Shown: positions 1-6,895, counted from the stretch's first letter. The stretch is 18,879 bases of DNA from UMGS1783 sp900555065 (GCA_937991645.1 CALKPL010000015.1:1-18879); one strand, 5' to 3'. Notes: generated from the letters alone by a model not told the origin. Numbers and translations are program-made.

Positions 1-110
1 CAGGCACGAGCGCGGGCGCGAGGCGCGGGTGCGGGCACGAGCGCGGGCGCGGGCGTTGGGCGCGAGGCGCAGGCGTGGGCGTTGGGCGCGAGGCGCAGGC
101 GCGGTCCCCG
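1..110. repeat. GC-rich hexamer repeat array (GCGGGC/GCAGGC-like)
   Basis: Degenerate tandem repetition of GCGGGC, GCAGGC, GCGAGGC and GCGTTGGGC units fills the first ~110 bases. All three forward frames are open through it, so it may be the tail of a gene that starts before the window, but no protein family can be recognised. The same hexamer type occurs at the other end of the window (18816-18879), where it is translated as alternating Ala and Gly. Having both window ends inside such arrays suggests either a dispersed repeat family or assembly breakpoints at the repeats. Confidence 0.75.
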
Positions 111-202
111 TTTCTTCCGGCATTTGCACCGTACGCAGCAGACCAAAATGCCGCGACGCTTGCCAAGGACCTTTGCAAGCATAGGAATTCGCAGAAAAAA
201 TG

Positions 203-231
203 TAGACTTTGCGGCCGGTCCATGCTATAAT
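203..231 (+). promoter_or_regulatory. Sigma-A-type promoter for the first foldase gene
   Basis: A -35 of TAGACT (203-208), a 17-nt spacer and a perfect TATAAT -10 (226-231) preceded by TGC, an extended -10. It lies ~43 nt upstream of the foldase start codon, so transcription would begin near 238. Confidence 0.7.
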
Positions 232-274
232 TACTTCGGTTTTTCTATATAAACGCTAAAGGAATGATGCAGGA

Positions 275-1360
275 ATGAAACGCAGGCTATGTTCCGCATT
301 GGCCGCCGTGCTGCTGCTAATCGGCGTGATGACAGGCTGCAGCAATGTGACCTATGTGGCAAAAGTAAACGGGACCGAGGTCCCGCTGCGGTATTACACC
401 GTCAACATGCTCATTACAAAAATTCAGTTTGAATCGGCCTATGGGGACAATTATAAGGACTACATGACGCAACCGAACAGCTCCGATCCGGAAAAAACCA
501 ACGCCGAAGTGCTCAACGAAGCCGCGCGCAAGACGTTTGAACGGCTGTATACCAACCTGCTGAAAGTCACGGAGATGGGATTGGCTGTCAATGAAGTGCA
601 GTTGGAATTTTATAAGGCTGAATATGAGTACTTCCGCTCCATTTTTGCGTCGAACGCGGATTTTGACCTGTTTTTGCGTGAGGCCGGCGTGTCTGAGGAG
701 GAGCTACAGGAAGTATATCTGATCAACACCGTATACCCTGACCTGATCAAAAACCACTTCTATGACAAAGACGTGGGGATTGAGGCTTATACCGACCAGG
801 ATGTGCGCGATTATTTTGATGAGAACACGCAGTATGTTATCAAACACATCCTGTTCCAGGTCGCCACAGAGGATGCGGACGGCAACCCGCTGTCCGAGAG
901 CGAAATCGCGGCGAACGACGCGGCGGCAAAGCAGGAGGCAGAGGAAACCCTTGCGAAAATCCGCGCCGGCGAGCTGGATTTTGACAGCGCCATGAACGAG
1001 CTGACCGACGACAGTTCGGTCGCCATGTATCCGGACGGGTACGGCTTTACCGAGGAGGACGACTTTGTCAACGAGGCGTTTAAGCAGGCCGGCGCCGAGC
1101 TGCAGCCCGGAGAGATGGGCATTTACCGCAGCGAGGAGTTTGGTTACCACATCATACAGGCCATCGATAAGGACGAGTTTTTCAACGCCCAGTCCGACGT
1201 GTATGAAGAGGCCATGGTAAGCGAGCTGCTGGAGGAAAAATACGCGCGCTGGGCCGAGGACATACAGTTTGAATACAACGACGCTGCTTTGAAGAAATAT
1301 GATTTTGCGAGCATGGGACGCTCGCGTATCAAGCTCAATCCAAATGCGCTCGGCTCCTGA
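275..1360 (+). CDS. PrsA/SurA-like peptidyl-prolyl isomerase lipoprotein (foldase)
   Basis: This 361-aa protein is predicted to be anchored on the outer face of the membrane and to help exported proteins fold by cis-trans isomerising prolyl bonds. Visible: a basic N-terminus, a hydrophobic core and a lipobox ending MTGC with Cys22 as the likely lipidated residue. An N-terminal chaperone-like helical region follows to about residue 185, then a parvulin-type rotamase domain (about 187-305) that starts with YVIKHILF, has the PDGYGF segment, and ends with FGYHIIQ. The layout matches PrsA in length and order. The ATG at 275 is preceded by AAAGGA (258-263); two ATGs at 264 and 267 are in other frames. 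It has its own extended -10 promoter and ends in a terminator shared with the convergent galactosidase. A second, diverged paralogue lies at 11394-12392. Family assignment is firm; the client proteins are unknown. Confidence 0.9.
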   Translation: MKRRLCSALAAVLLLIGVMTGCSNVTYVAKVNGTEVPLRYYTVNMLITKIQFESAYGDNYKDYMTQPNSSDPEKTNAEVLNEAARKTFERLYTNLLKVTEMGLAVNEVQLEFYKAEYEYFRSIFASNADFDLFLREAGVSEEELQEVYLINTVYPDLIKNHFYDKDVGIEAYTDQDVRDYFDENTQYVIKHILFQVATEDADGNPLSESEIAANDAAAKQEAEETLAKIRAGELDFDSAMNELTDDSSVAMYPDGYGFTEEDDFVNEAFKQAGAELQPGEMGIYRSEEFGYHIIQAIDKDEFFNAQSDVYEEAMVSELLEEKYARWAEDIQFEYNDAALKKYDFASMGRSRIKLNPNALGS

Positions 1361-1383
1361 CAGACGGGGCTGTGCAAACATAT

Positions 1384-1417
1384 AAAAAGGGGAGACGCTG
1401 GGGCGTCTCCCTTTTTT
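1384..1417. terminator. Bidirectional rho-independent terminator
   Basis: A 9-bp perfect GC-rich stem, GGGAGACGC (1390-1398) with GCGTCTCCC (1403-1411), and a 4-nt loop. It is flanked by an A-run on the left (1384-1388) and T-run on the right (1412-1417). It can end transcripts of both convergent neighbours, the foldase (+) and alpha-galactosidase (-). Confidence 0.9.
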
Positions 1418-1419
1418 AT

Positions 1420-3537
1420 TTATTTTACCGCATAGTGGAACAGCTTTGCGTCGAACGCGTCGGGAATGGTCACCGTCAGCCCCTCTGTCATCAGCTGACG
1501 GCCGGTGGCCTCCACTGCCGCGCCCGTATCAATATCGGTCACGACATAGGTCCTGTCTTTGTACAGGCCGCTCAACAGATAGGTATCGGACTGCTGCGTG
1601 CTGTCCGGGCGCTTGAATACCTGGATAATCCCCGACGTGTCGTCCGGGTCGTTATACTGCCACGCCATCCATACGTCCGTCGCGTCGGAAAAACGAGTGA
1701 GCGGATAGTAATCCTCCATCAGGTAATGGCCGTACTTATAGAATTCGTCGAGACGCGCGCGGTACAGGGCGTTCTGCTCTTCGTTGTCATCCACGACCCA
1801 GGCCAGCCAGGTGCTTTGGCACATGTTGCTGCGAAACGCGTATTTGATCGTCTCAGGCGCAGTGTCGATGGTGCCGTGCCCGGAATAGGGCACATAAAAG
1901 TTGATGCCGTAGGATTGGCACTGGGTCAAAGTCGGCTCATAGCACGCGTCGTCGCGCCACAGCACCACGCTGCGCCGGTTGGTTTCCATTTCGATCCGGC
2001 GGCCGCCGGACGCGCACGAGTCAATCAGCAGGCCCGGACAGTGCTCAAGCAGATAGTCGAAAAACTTCAGGTAGTTCACTACATACTTGTTTTCAACCAT
2101 GCCAATGCGGTCTTCACTCTCGCCTTCCTTCCAGTTTTCCATTAAACTGGAAAAATTGCAGTCCTGCCGATACACGTCTACGCCGTTGCGCTGAATCTGC
2201 TCTGTAATATATTCACACAGAAACTGCAGCGCTTCGTCGTTGGACAGGTCGAACATGTTTTCGGTCAGCAAATATTCCTTGCGTTCGGAAAAATCCGTAT
2301 TGGCATTGACCCGCTCCGGTTCATACCACAGAATATAGTCCATCCCGGCGGCGTGGGCCGCTTCGGATATGGGCATCATACTGTCTCCAAACCGGCTGGG
2401 ATCCGGATCCCAGTTGCCCGTGTCAACCCAGGTACCGCCCGGCATCTCATACCAACCGGCATCCATCAGCCAATGCGTTATGTTTAACCCCGCGTTCTTC
2501 CAGCGCTGGATAGCCTCCACCTGATTCTCCGTTGTCGCAAGCCGGGCAAGATCGGTCTGTACCGATGTATTGCCGGCCGTCATGTTCTGCAACGGCTGGC
2601 CGTCCTGCTTGGGCATAACCGTCTCATACATGAACCGCCGGAAAAGGTTCTGCGAACGCATAAAATCCTGTTCATAGAAGAGAATGGACATCAGCGGCCC
2701 GCGGGCGCGTTCGCCGGGCTCCAGATAGGATGCGAACCGTTCCTGACCCGCCTCCATCCGTACGCCGGCGTCCGTACGTTCAAGCTTTGCCGACCACTGG
2801 CCGGACCAGCCCACGGAGAAGAGCATGCCGGCCTTGTTCCATTTCGCGCCTTTCTCCTGCCACTGGAGATTGTAATACGGCGCCCAGTAGGCGGACGGCT
2901 TGCCCGCCGAGCCGGACAGGGACACGGTTTTGCCCGGCTCCATCACCTGATAATTCGGCTTAAACGCCACAGTGTTCATACGGCTTCCGAAAAAGGTGGT
3001 GAGATTGTACTCTGTTTCCTCGTCAGCCGCGTCTACCGTCAGGTCCAATCCGTTGAGTTCCGTAATGACGCCGCTGTTGGAATCGCCCGTGTTTTCGAGC
3101 CAGAGCGTCCATTCGACAACCGGCCACTGCCGGTACAGGCTGGCGTATACCGTTGCCGTAACAGGCTGGTCCGGTTTTGTGAAAACGAGCGTATAGTCGG
3201 TTTTTACATCGTCTGCACCGGTCTCCTGCACGTCGCACGACCAGCTCGAAAGAGACTGCGCAAAGGACTCCCCGTCGATCAGAAAATCAAAGGGGACCGC
3301 ACCGTTTTCCATGCAGCCGAGCAGATACTGTTCCAACCACTGCTGTGCACGCTTGTGTTCGGCCTTGGTGGGATCTGTCTGTCCGGCCTCCAGCGCATAG
3401 GGCCTGTCGCGAAAATAGTCCTCGATCGGGTCCGCCACCGCCTGCAGTTTCAGCGCGCCGCCGCTGCAACCGCCCAGCGTGCACAGCAGCAGCGCCGCCG
3501 CAATAAACGTAAGCGCAATTCTTCTGTAAAGCCTCAT
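1420..3537 (-). CDS. Alpha-galactosidase (GH36/melibiase family), predicted surface lipoprotein
   Basis: Predicted retaining alpha-galactosidase of 705 aa, the usual GH36 length, removing terminal alpha-galactose from oligosaccharides such as raffinose-family sugars. The chosen start, ATG at 3537, follows TTGGAGGAAT (TCCTCC on the plus strand at 3543-3548) with 5-nt spacing. An adjacent ATG at 3540 is too close and the open frame back to 3651 has no support. The N-terminus has a basic stretch, a hydrophobic core and lipobox LGGC (Cys24), so export and lipid anchoring are inferred. After an N-terminal beta-rich region, the barrel carries DAGWY, LWYEPERV, and YRQDCN with candidate nucleophile Asp459. 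DSCASGG leads to LWRDD with candidate acid/base Asp530. The roughly 70-residue spacing fits clan GH-D. It is monocistronic and convergent with the foldase. Many clostridial GH36 enzymes are cytoplasmic, so the signal peptide is notable. Alpha-N-acetylgalactosaminidase activity cannot be excluded. Confidence 0.85.
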   Translation of the reverse strand: MRLYRRIALTFIAAALLLCTLGGCSGGALKLQAVADPIEDYFRDRPYALEAGQTDPTKAEHKRAQQWLEQYLLGCMENGAVPFDFLIDGESFAQSLSSWSCDVQETGADDVKTDYTLVFTKPDQPVTATVYASLYRQWPVVEWTLWLENTGDSNSGVITELNGLDLTVDAADEETEYNLTTFFGSRMNTVAFKPNYQVMEPGKTVSLSGSAGKPSAYWAPYYNLQWQEKGAKWNKAGMLFSVGWSGQWSAKLERTDAGVRMEAGQERFASYLEPGERARGPLMSILFYEQDFMRSQNLFRRFMYETVMPKQDGQPLQNMTAGNTSVQTDLARLATTENQVEAIQRWKNAGLNITHWLMDAGWYEMPGGTWVDTGNWDPDPSRFGDSMMPISEAAHAAGMDYILWYEPERVNANTDFSERKEYLLTENMFDLSNDEALQFLCEYITEQIQRNGVDVYRQDCNFSSLMENWKEGESEDRIGMVENKYVVNYLKFFDYLLEHCPGLLIDSCASGGRRIEMETNRRSVVLWRDDACYEPTLTQCQSYGINFYVPYSGHGTIDTAPETIKYAFRSNMCQSTWLAWVVDDNEEQNALYRARLDEFYKYGHYLMEDYYPLTRFSDATDVWMAWQYNDPDDTSGIIQVFKRPDSTQQSDTYLLSGLYKDRTYVVTDIDTGAAVEATGRQLMTEGLTVTIPDAFDAKLFHYAVK

Positions 3538-3662
3538 CATATTCCTCCAATGTCCGCAACCGGGCGCATGGGTCCGGCACGCGTGAATGAGCGCCGCCTT
3601 CCCGCCGGATACTGTGGAAACGGAACAGAAAATCCTCCGAACGGCAGGCAAACGTTTTTCTT

Positions 3663-3692
3663 ATCATACCACACGCGCAGGCGCGGACGCAA
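3663..3692 (-). promoter_or_regulatory. Candidate promoter of the alpha-galactosidase gene
   Basis: On the minus strand, TTGCGT (plus positions 3687-3692), an 18-nt spacer and TATGAT (3663-3668). This gives a leader of about 120 nt before the start at 3537. The -35 is a partial match, so the call is moderate. No obvious sugar-responsive operator was seen in the leader. Confidence 0.5.
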
Positions 3693-3801
3693 GCGTGCGG
3701 ACGGGACACTGCAATAGAAATACGGCATGAAAAAAACTCTGAATTTGACACCTATTACCAACTGCGGGCCGATTCTCTTCGACCGGCGGCCGGAATCGCC
3801 T

Positions 3802-3860
3802 AAAAAATATATATTTTTTTTGAAGGATACTTGACATACTTTCAGAAAATGGGGTATAAT
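3802..3860 (+). promoter_or_regulatory. Strong tRNA promoter with AT-rich UP-like element
   Basis: TTGACA (3831-3836), an 18-nt spacer and TATAAT (3855-3860): both hexamers match consensus exactly. Directly upstream is an 18-bp self-complementary A/T tract (3802-3819) of six A, then TATATA, then six T, placed where an UP element would contact the RNA polymerase alpha subunit. This is expected for a stable-RNA gene and the tRNA begins about 26 nt after the predicted start point. Confidence 0.85.
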
Positions 3861-3892
3861 AATTGCCAGTCACAGCCATAAGGGCTGGGTGA

Positions 3893-3966
3893 TGCGGAAT
3901 TGTGTAATGGTAGCACGACAGACTCTGACTCTGTTTGTCTGGGTTCGAATCCTAGTTCCGCAACCA
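3893..3966 (+). tRNA. tRNA-Gln (anticodon CTG), with encoded CCA
   Basis: A full cloverleaf can be drawn: acceptor TGCGGAA (3893-3899) with TTCCGCA (3956-3962); a D arm GTG/CAC; an anticodon stem ACAGA/TCTGT enclosing CTCTGAC with anticodon CTG at 3925-3927; a T arm CTGGG/CCTAG with loop TTCGAAT; discriminator A3963; and genome-encoded CCA (3964-3966). The anticodon reads CAG, glutamine. It sits alone between a strong promoter and a strong terminator, so it is a single-tRNA transcription unit. A second isoacceptor reading CAA would be expected elsewhere. Confidence 0.95.
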
Positions 3967-4012
3967 TCGTCGTCGCGAACAATGCAAAGTTCGCGACGAC
4001 GATTTCTTTTTG
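3966..4012 (+). terminator. Terminator of the tRNA-Gln unit
   Basis: A perfect 15-bp stem (ATCGTCGTCGCGAAC at 3966-3980, complement at 3989-4003) with an 8-nt loop, followed by TTTCTTTTT. It begins right at the CCA end of the tRNA. The stem contains GAAC and GTTC but 8 nt apart, so it is not a LexA-type box. Confidence 0.9.
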
Positions 4013-4087
4013 CAAAGCAATCGTCATTTCTCACCCGCTTCGACGTTCCTGCTCACCGGATCGCAGATGCTATGTCACTACGTCGCC

Positions 4088-4140
4088 GCATGCTCCAAAT
4101 CGCTTGCGGCGGCTTTTCTGTTGAATCGCCGCCGGCGCGC
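4088..4140 (+). repeat. 53-bp direct repeat, copy 1
   Basis: The unit begins GCATGCTCCAAATCGC and ends GCCGCCGGCGCGC. Copy 2 is at 4203-4255, 115 bp further on, and differs at only two positions (T/C after AAATCGC, and G/C in TTCTSTTG). Within each unit GGCGGC and GCCGCC can pair across a ~14-nt loop, so each copy may fold as a hairpin. There is no open reading frame that would explain conservation. Confidence 0.85.
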
Positions 4141-4202
4141 TCTTTCCGCTGCGCCGCCTTCTCCCCGCACTGCCTGCGGCTTTGCGGGGGCCCCATTTCT
4201 AC

Positions 4203-4255
4203 GCATGCTCCAAATCGCCTGCGGCGGCTTTTCTCTTGAATCGCCGCCGGCGCGC
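4203..4255 (+). repeat. 53-bp direct repeat, copy 2
   Basis: Second copy of the unit at 4088-4140, identical at 51 of 53 positions. The conservation stops sharply at GGCGCGC on the right; the sequence between the copies is not repeated. Confidence 0.85.
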
Positions 4256-4549
4256 ATTTAATAAACTCCTCTTCCCCAAAGGGGCCGCTTACACTGGCCG
4301 CGTCGCGATGCAACCGCAGCCGGCCTTTTTCGGGCGGGGGCGCCTATGCAGTGCAAGCGGCGCAAAAACGGCATGAACGAACCGGCGATGCAAAACGAAC
4401 CGCACGACCGTTATGAAAAAGGAATACATACGGACATGGCGTTCAGAGCCTGCGACGAGATTATACCGGAATCGCGCCTCATTCTTGCGCGTCCACGTCC
4501 ATTTATTAACGGAATATCCGAATAAGTGGCGGCTTCCACATTTTTCTAC

Positions 4550-4577
4550 TTGATTCCTCCTGCGCACGTGATATAAT
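4550..4577 (+). promoter_or_regulatory. Promoter of the Y-family polymerase gene
   Basis: TTGATT (4550-4555), a 16-nt spacer and perfect TATAAT (4572-4577) preceded by TGA, an extended -10. The leader to the ATG at 4622 would be about 38 nt. The -10 overlaps a perfect palindrome (4575-4595), which makes repression the likely control mode. Confidence 0.75.
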
Positions 4578-4595
4578 ACAACCATTGGTTGTATT
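4575..4595. promoter_or_regulatory. Perfect 21-bp palindrome, candidate repressor operator
   Basis: Arms AATACAACCA (4575-4584) and TGGTTGTATT (4586-4595) around a single central T. It overlaps the last bases of the -10 and the predicted start point, the classic position for a repressor. It is not a LexA/DinR box (no GAAC-N4-GTTC), so a regulator other than LexA is inferred. There is no T-run after it, so it is not a terminator. No regulator gene is adjacent in the window. Confidence 0.75.
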
Positions 4596-4621
4596 GCAAG
4601 CCTGATTTTGGGGGGATTTTT

Positions 4622-5851
4622 ATGGACAGGGTCATCCTGCATTCAGATATGAACAACTTCTACGCATCCGTGGAATGTATGCTCAATCCGGCGCTGCACG
4701 GGCGGCCCGTTGCCGTCGCGGGAGATCCGGAGCAGCGGCATGGGATCGTGCTCGCAAAAAACCAGCAGGCAAAGCTGTGCGGCGTCCAGACAGGCAATCC
4801 CCTGTGGCTTGCGCGCAGGCTGTGTCCGGACATTGTATTTGTCCCGCCGCATATGGATCTGTACGTCGAATATGCGCACGCGGCGCGCGAAATATACTAC
4901 GCATATACCAGCCAGGTAGAACCTTTCGGGCTGGACGAGTGCTGGCTGGATGTGACGGGCAGCGCGGGCCTGTTCGGCGACGGCAGGACCGTTGCAGATG
5001 AAATTCGGGCAAGGATCAAACGGGAGCTGGGCGTTTCAGTGTCCATCGGGGTATCTTTCAACAAGGTGTTCGCAAAGCTCGGCAGCGACCTGCACAAGCC
5101 GGACGCGACTACGGTGATCGGGCGGGCGCAGATGCGCCAGACAGTATGGCCGCTGCCGGTGGAATCACTGCTGTACGTCGGCCGCGCCACGCACCGGCGG
5201 CTGCGCGAGCGGGGGATATGCACCATCGGCCAGCTTGCGGCGGCCGACCCCGCCGAACTGCGGCGCAGCTTCGGCAAGCCGGGGCTCACCCTGTGGACCT
5301 TTGCCAACGGGCTGGACACCTCCCCCGTATGCGAACAGGGAGAGCGGGCCATGGTAAAATCCATTGGCAACAGTACGACCACCCCGCGCGACCTCACGAC
5401 CGACGCGGATGTACGTCTTGTCATCGGCCTGCTTGCCGAGAGCGTCTCGGCCCGGCTGCGCGAAAGCTCACTCATCTGCCGTACCGTCGTATTTCAGGCG
5501 CGGGCCGCCGACCTGCGCTGGCAGGAACGTCAGGGCAAACTGGACATCCCCTGCCGCACGGCCGATGCGATCCGGCGCAAAGCCTATGCGCTGTACCTGG
5601 ACGTCTGCAAACCCGGCGCGCGCCTGCGCAGCATAGGCGTACGCGCGACAGATCTGCTGCCTGCCGAAGTGGAACAGCCCTCCTTCCTGCCGGAGTACCA
5701 GGCCGTGCAGCGGCGCGAAAAGCTCGAAAACACGATCGATTCCATCCGCAGCCGGTTCGGGCACTTTTCGATCCAGCCCGCGGCAAACCTGTTGGATACG
5801 CAGCTTTCCGGCCTCAATCCGCAGGCGGCAATAGACCCTTTTACCGCATAG
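4622..5851 (+). CDS. dinB: Y-family DNA polymerase (DinB / Pol IV-like)
   Basis: Low-fidelity translesion DNA polymerase of 409 aa, which extends primers past damaged bases in the cytoplasm. The catalytic acidic residues are visible: Asp9 in HSDMNNFYASVE, and Asp105/Glu106 in EPFGLDECWLD. Tyr14 occupies the steric-gate position that excludes ribonucleotides. Palm and fingers span about residues 1-165, including SIGVSFNKVFAKLGSDLHKP. The thumb follows with a helix-hairpin-helix segment (RGICTIGQLA), then the little-finger domain to about 350. A canonical C-terminal beta-clamp motif is not evident. The ATG at 4622 is preceded by GGGGGG (4610-4615) and an open frame 11 codons upstream is not needed. 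It leads a group with a small unknown gene (16-nt gap) and a YedK-type protein, and its promoter is covered by a palindrome. Assignment to the family is secure; Pol IV versus other Y-family subtype is less so. Confidence 0.93.
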   Translation: MDRVILHSDMNNFYASVECMLNPALHGRPVAVAGDPEQRHGIVLAKNQQAKLCGVQTGNPLWLARRLCPDIVFVPPHMDLYVEYAHAAREIYYAYTSQVEPFGLDECWLDVTGSAGLFGDGRTVADEIRARIKRELGVSVSIGVSFNKVFAKLGSDLHKPDATTVIGRAQMRQTVWPLPVESLLYVGRATHRRLRERGICTIGQLAAADPAELRRSFGKPGLTLWTFANGLDTSPVCEQGERAMVKSIGNSTTTPRDLTTDADVRLVIGLLAESVSARLRESSLICRTVVFQARAADLRWQERQGKLDIPCRTADAIRRKAYALYLDVCKPGARLRSIGVRATDLLPAEVEQPSFLPEYQAVQRREKLENTIDSIRSRFGHFSIQPAANLLDTQLSGLNPQAAIDPFTA

Positions 5852-5867
5852 GAGCACGTAAACCGTC

Positions 5868-6116
5868 ATGAAAAAAGTATATGTCAAGGTCAACGTGGAT
5901 TTTGACAGCGACGGGAACATGGTCCCGAAAAGAATTATCTGGGAGGACGGTACAGACTATGAGATCGACAGCATACTCTCTTACAGCCCGCGCGAGGCGC
6001 GCAAGGATATCGGCGCGGCGGGCGAGCGCTGGCTTGTCCGCATACGGGGCCGGCAGGCGTATCTGTACTATGACATCCTGCCGCCCAAGCGCTGGTTTGT
6101 CGCGGCGAAAGATTGA
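5868..6116 (+). CDS. Small protein of unknown function linked to the Y-family polymerase
   Basis: An 82-aa protein without signal peptide or membrane segment. It begins MKKVYVKVNVDF and is rich in alternating hydrophobic and charged residues (VKVNVDFDSDG, RIIWEDG, RWLVRIRG, AYLYYDI, RWFVAAK), suggesting a small beta-barrel or beta-sheet fold; this is inference. I recall similar short proteins beside Y-family polymerases in Clostridia but cannot name a family with certainty. The gene starts 16 nt after the polymerase stop, so co-transcription is likely. AGGAG at 5850-5854 is 13 nt from the ATG, longer than optimal, which may mean translational coupling to dinB. Its stop codon lies inside the promoter of the next gene. 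A nucleic-acid-binding or polymerase-accessory role is plausible but unproven. Confidence 0.8.
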   Translation: MKKVYVKVNVDFDSDGNMVPKRIIWEDGTDYEIDSILSYSPREARKDIGAAGERWLVRIRGRQAYLYYDILPPKRWFVAAKD

Positions 6117-6141
6117 ATAAGGCGGCGTTTTCCGGTATACT
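6113..6141 (+). promoter_or_regulatory. Internal promoter for the YedK-like gene
   Basis: TTGAAT (6113-6118) overlaps the TGA stop of the small gene, followed by a 17-nt spacer and TATACT (6136-6141). It would start transcription near 6148, just upstream of the AGGGGG ribosome site. This lets the YedK-like gene be expressed without the polymerase. Confidence 0.6.
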
Positions 6142-6163
6142 AACATAGTAAGGGGGACTGCGT

Positions 6164-6754
6164 ATGTGCGGACGCTACACGCTGTTTACTGAAGCGGACA
6201 ACCCGGAACTGCTCGGCATTCTCCGGGACATAGAACGGAAATACGGACCCGGCGCAGTCAGCGCAGGCGAAGTGTTTCCGACCGGGCGCGCGCCCATCCT
6301 TGTCGCAGAGGCAGGCCGGACATGTACGGAGCTCGGGACCTGGGGATTTCCGCGTTACGGACGCGGGGGCGTCGTCATCAACGCAAGGGCCGAGACGGCT
6401 GCGCAGCGGCCCATGTTCCGCGAAAGCCTGCTGCGCAGGCGCTGCGCTGTGCCGAGCGCGGGTTTTTACGAATGGGACGCGCGCAAGACCAAATACCTTT
6501 TCCGCCTGCCAGCGCAGCCCTGTCTGTATCTCGCCGGCCTGTACGATATGTTCGGCGGCGAACGCCGGTACGTCGTGCTGACGACGGCCGCCAACGATTC
6601 TGTACGGGATGTGCACGAACGCATGCCGGTGCTTCTGCCCCGGGATACGCTGGAGGCGTGGATTCACGACGCAGCCGCGGCGCGCGCCTGGCTCGGCGCG
6701 CCCATGCCCGCGCTGACACGCGAAGCTGCGGACGGGCAGCAGGCGCTGTTCTGA
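6164..6754 (+). CDS. YedK/HMCES family abasic-site processing protein (SRAP domain)
   Basis: A 196-aa SOS-response-associated peptidase (SRAP). Members crosslink covalently to abasic sites in single-stranded DNA through the amino-terminal cysteine, shielding them from breakage at replication forks. The key residues are all present: Cys2 directly after Met1 (MCGRYTLF), Asn73 in INARAET, Glu103 in GFYEW and His151 in VHERMPV. Length is a little below the usual ~220 aa. The start is fixed by the requirement for Cys2 and by AGGGGG (6151-6156) 7 nt upstream. It follows the Y-family polymerase and small gene, a damage-tolerance context that fits its role. It has its own candidate promoter and ends at a hairpin terminator. 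The family call is firm. Confidence 0.93.
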   Translation: MCGRYTLFTEADNPELLGILRDIERKYGPGAVSAGEVFPTGRAPILVAEAGRTCTELGTWGFPRYGRGGVVINARAETAAQRPMFRESLLRRRCAVPSAGFYEWDARKTKYLFRLPAQPCLYLAGLYDMFGGERRYVVLTTAANDSVRDVHERMPVLLPRDTLEAWIHDAAAARAWLGAPMPALTREAADGQQALF

Positions 6755-6779
6755 CAGATAAGACTCGCCACGGACAACC

Positions 6780-6823
6780 GAGGGGACGCATGGCCTTTAT
6801 GCGGCGGCTGCGTCCCCTCTTTT
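6780..6823 (+). terminator. Terminator after the damage-response group
   Basis: An 11-bp perfect stem, GAGGGGACGCA (6780-6790) with TGCGTCCCCTC (6809-6819), an 18-nt loop and TTTT directly after. It closes the polymerase/small protein/YedK transcript. Confidence 0.8.
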
Positions 6824-6895
6824 CATGCGTGGCATTCGAATGAAAGGCCGGGCAGCCGCGCCGTTAGCGGGACTGTTTGGCCGACAGGGCTCATC

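Larger units (their letters stand above)
4013..4545. other. Intergenic region without a convincing gene
   Basis: About 530 bases between the tRNA terminator and the polymerase promoter. It holds the two 53-bp direct repeats (4088-4140, 4203-4255). Between them is a hairpin CCCCGCA (4163-4169) with TGCGGGG (4183-4189). A 59-codon open frame runs on the plus strand from ATG 4346 to TAA 4523-4525, with GGGGG 5 nt before the start. Its product resembles nothing I recognise, so it is noted here and not called as a gene. Predicted frames elsewhere in the region restate the repeats and look spurious. Confidence 0.6.

Noticed and set aside
1372..2145. 257-codon open frame on the plus strand
   Set aside because: It runs opposite the conserved catalytic part of the alpha-galactosidase and starts across its terminator.
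3842..4124. Open frames on both strands over the tRNA, such as one containing GFEPRQTESESVVLPLHNS
   Set aside because: These are conceptual translations of the tRNA-Gln gene and its complement, a familiar annotation artefact.
4088..4255. CRISPR-like direct repeat pair
   Set aside because: Only two copies, a 62-bp gap between them, longer than a usual CRISPR repeat, and no cas gene in the window.
4346..4525. 59-codon open frame upstream of the polymerase
   Set aside because: It has only a GGGGG stretch for a ribosome site, no promoter and no recognisable product; chance is as likely as a gene.
3893..4622. Genomic island attached at the tRNA-Gln 3' end
   Set aside because: No integrase is present and no second copy of the tRNA 3' end was noticed downstream; the tRNA runs straight into its own terminator.
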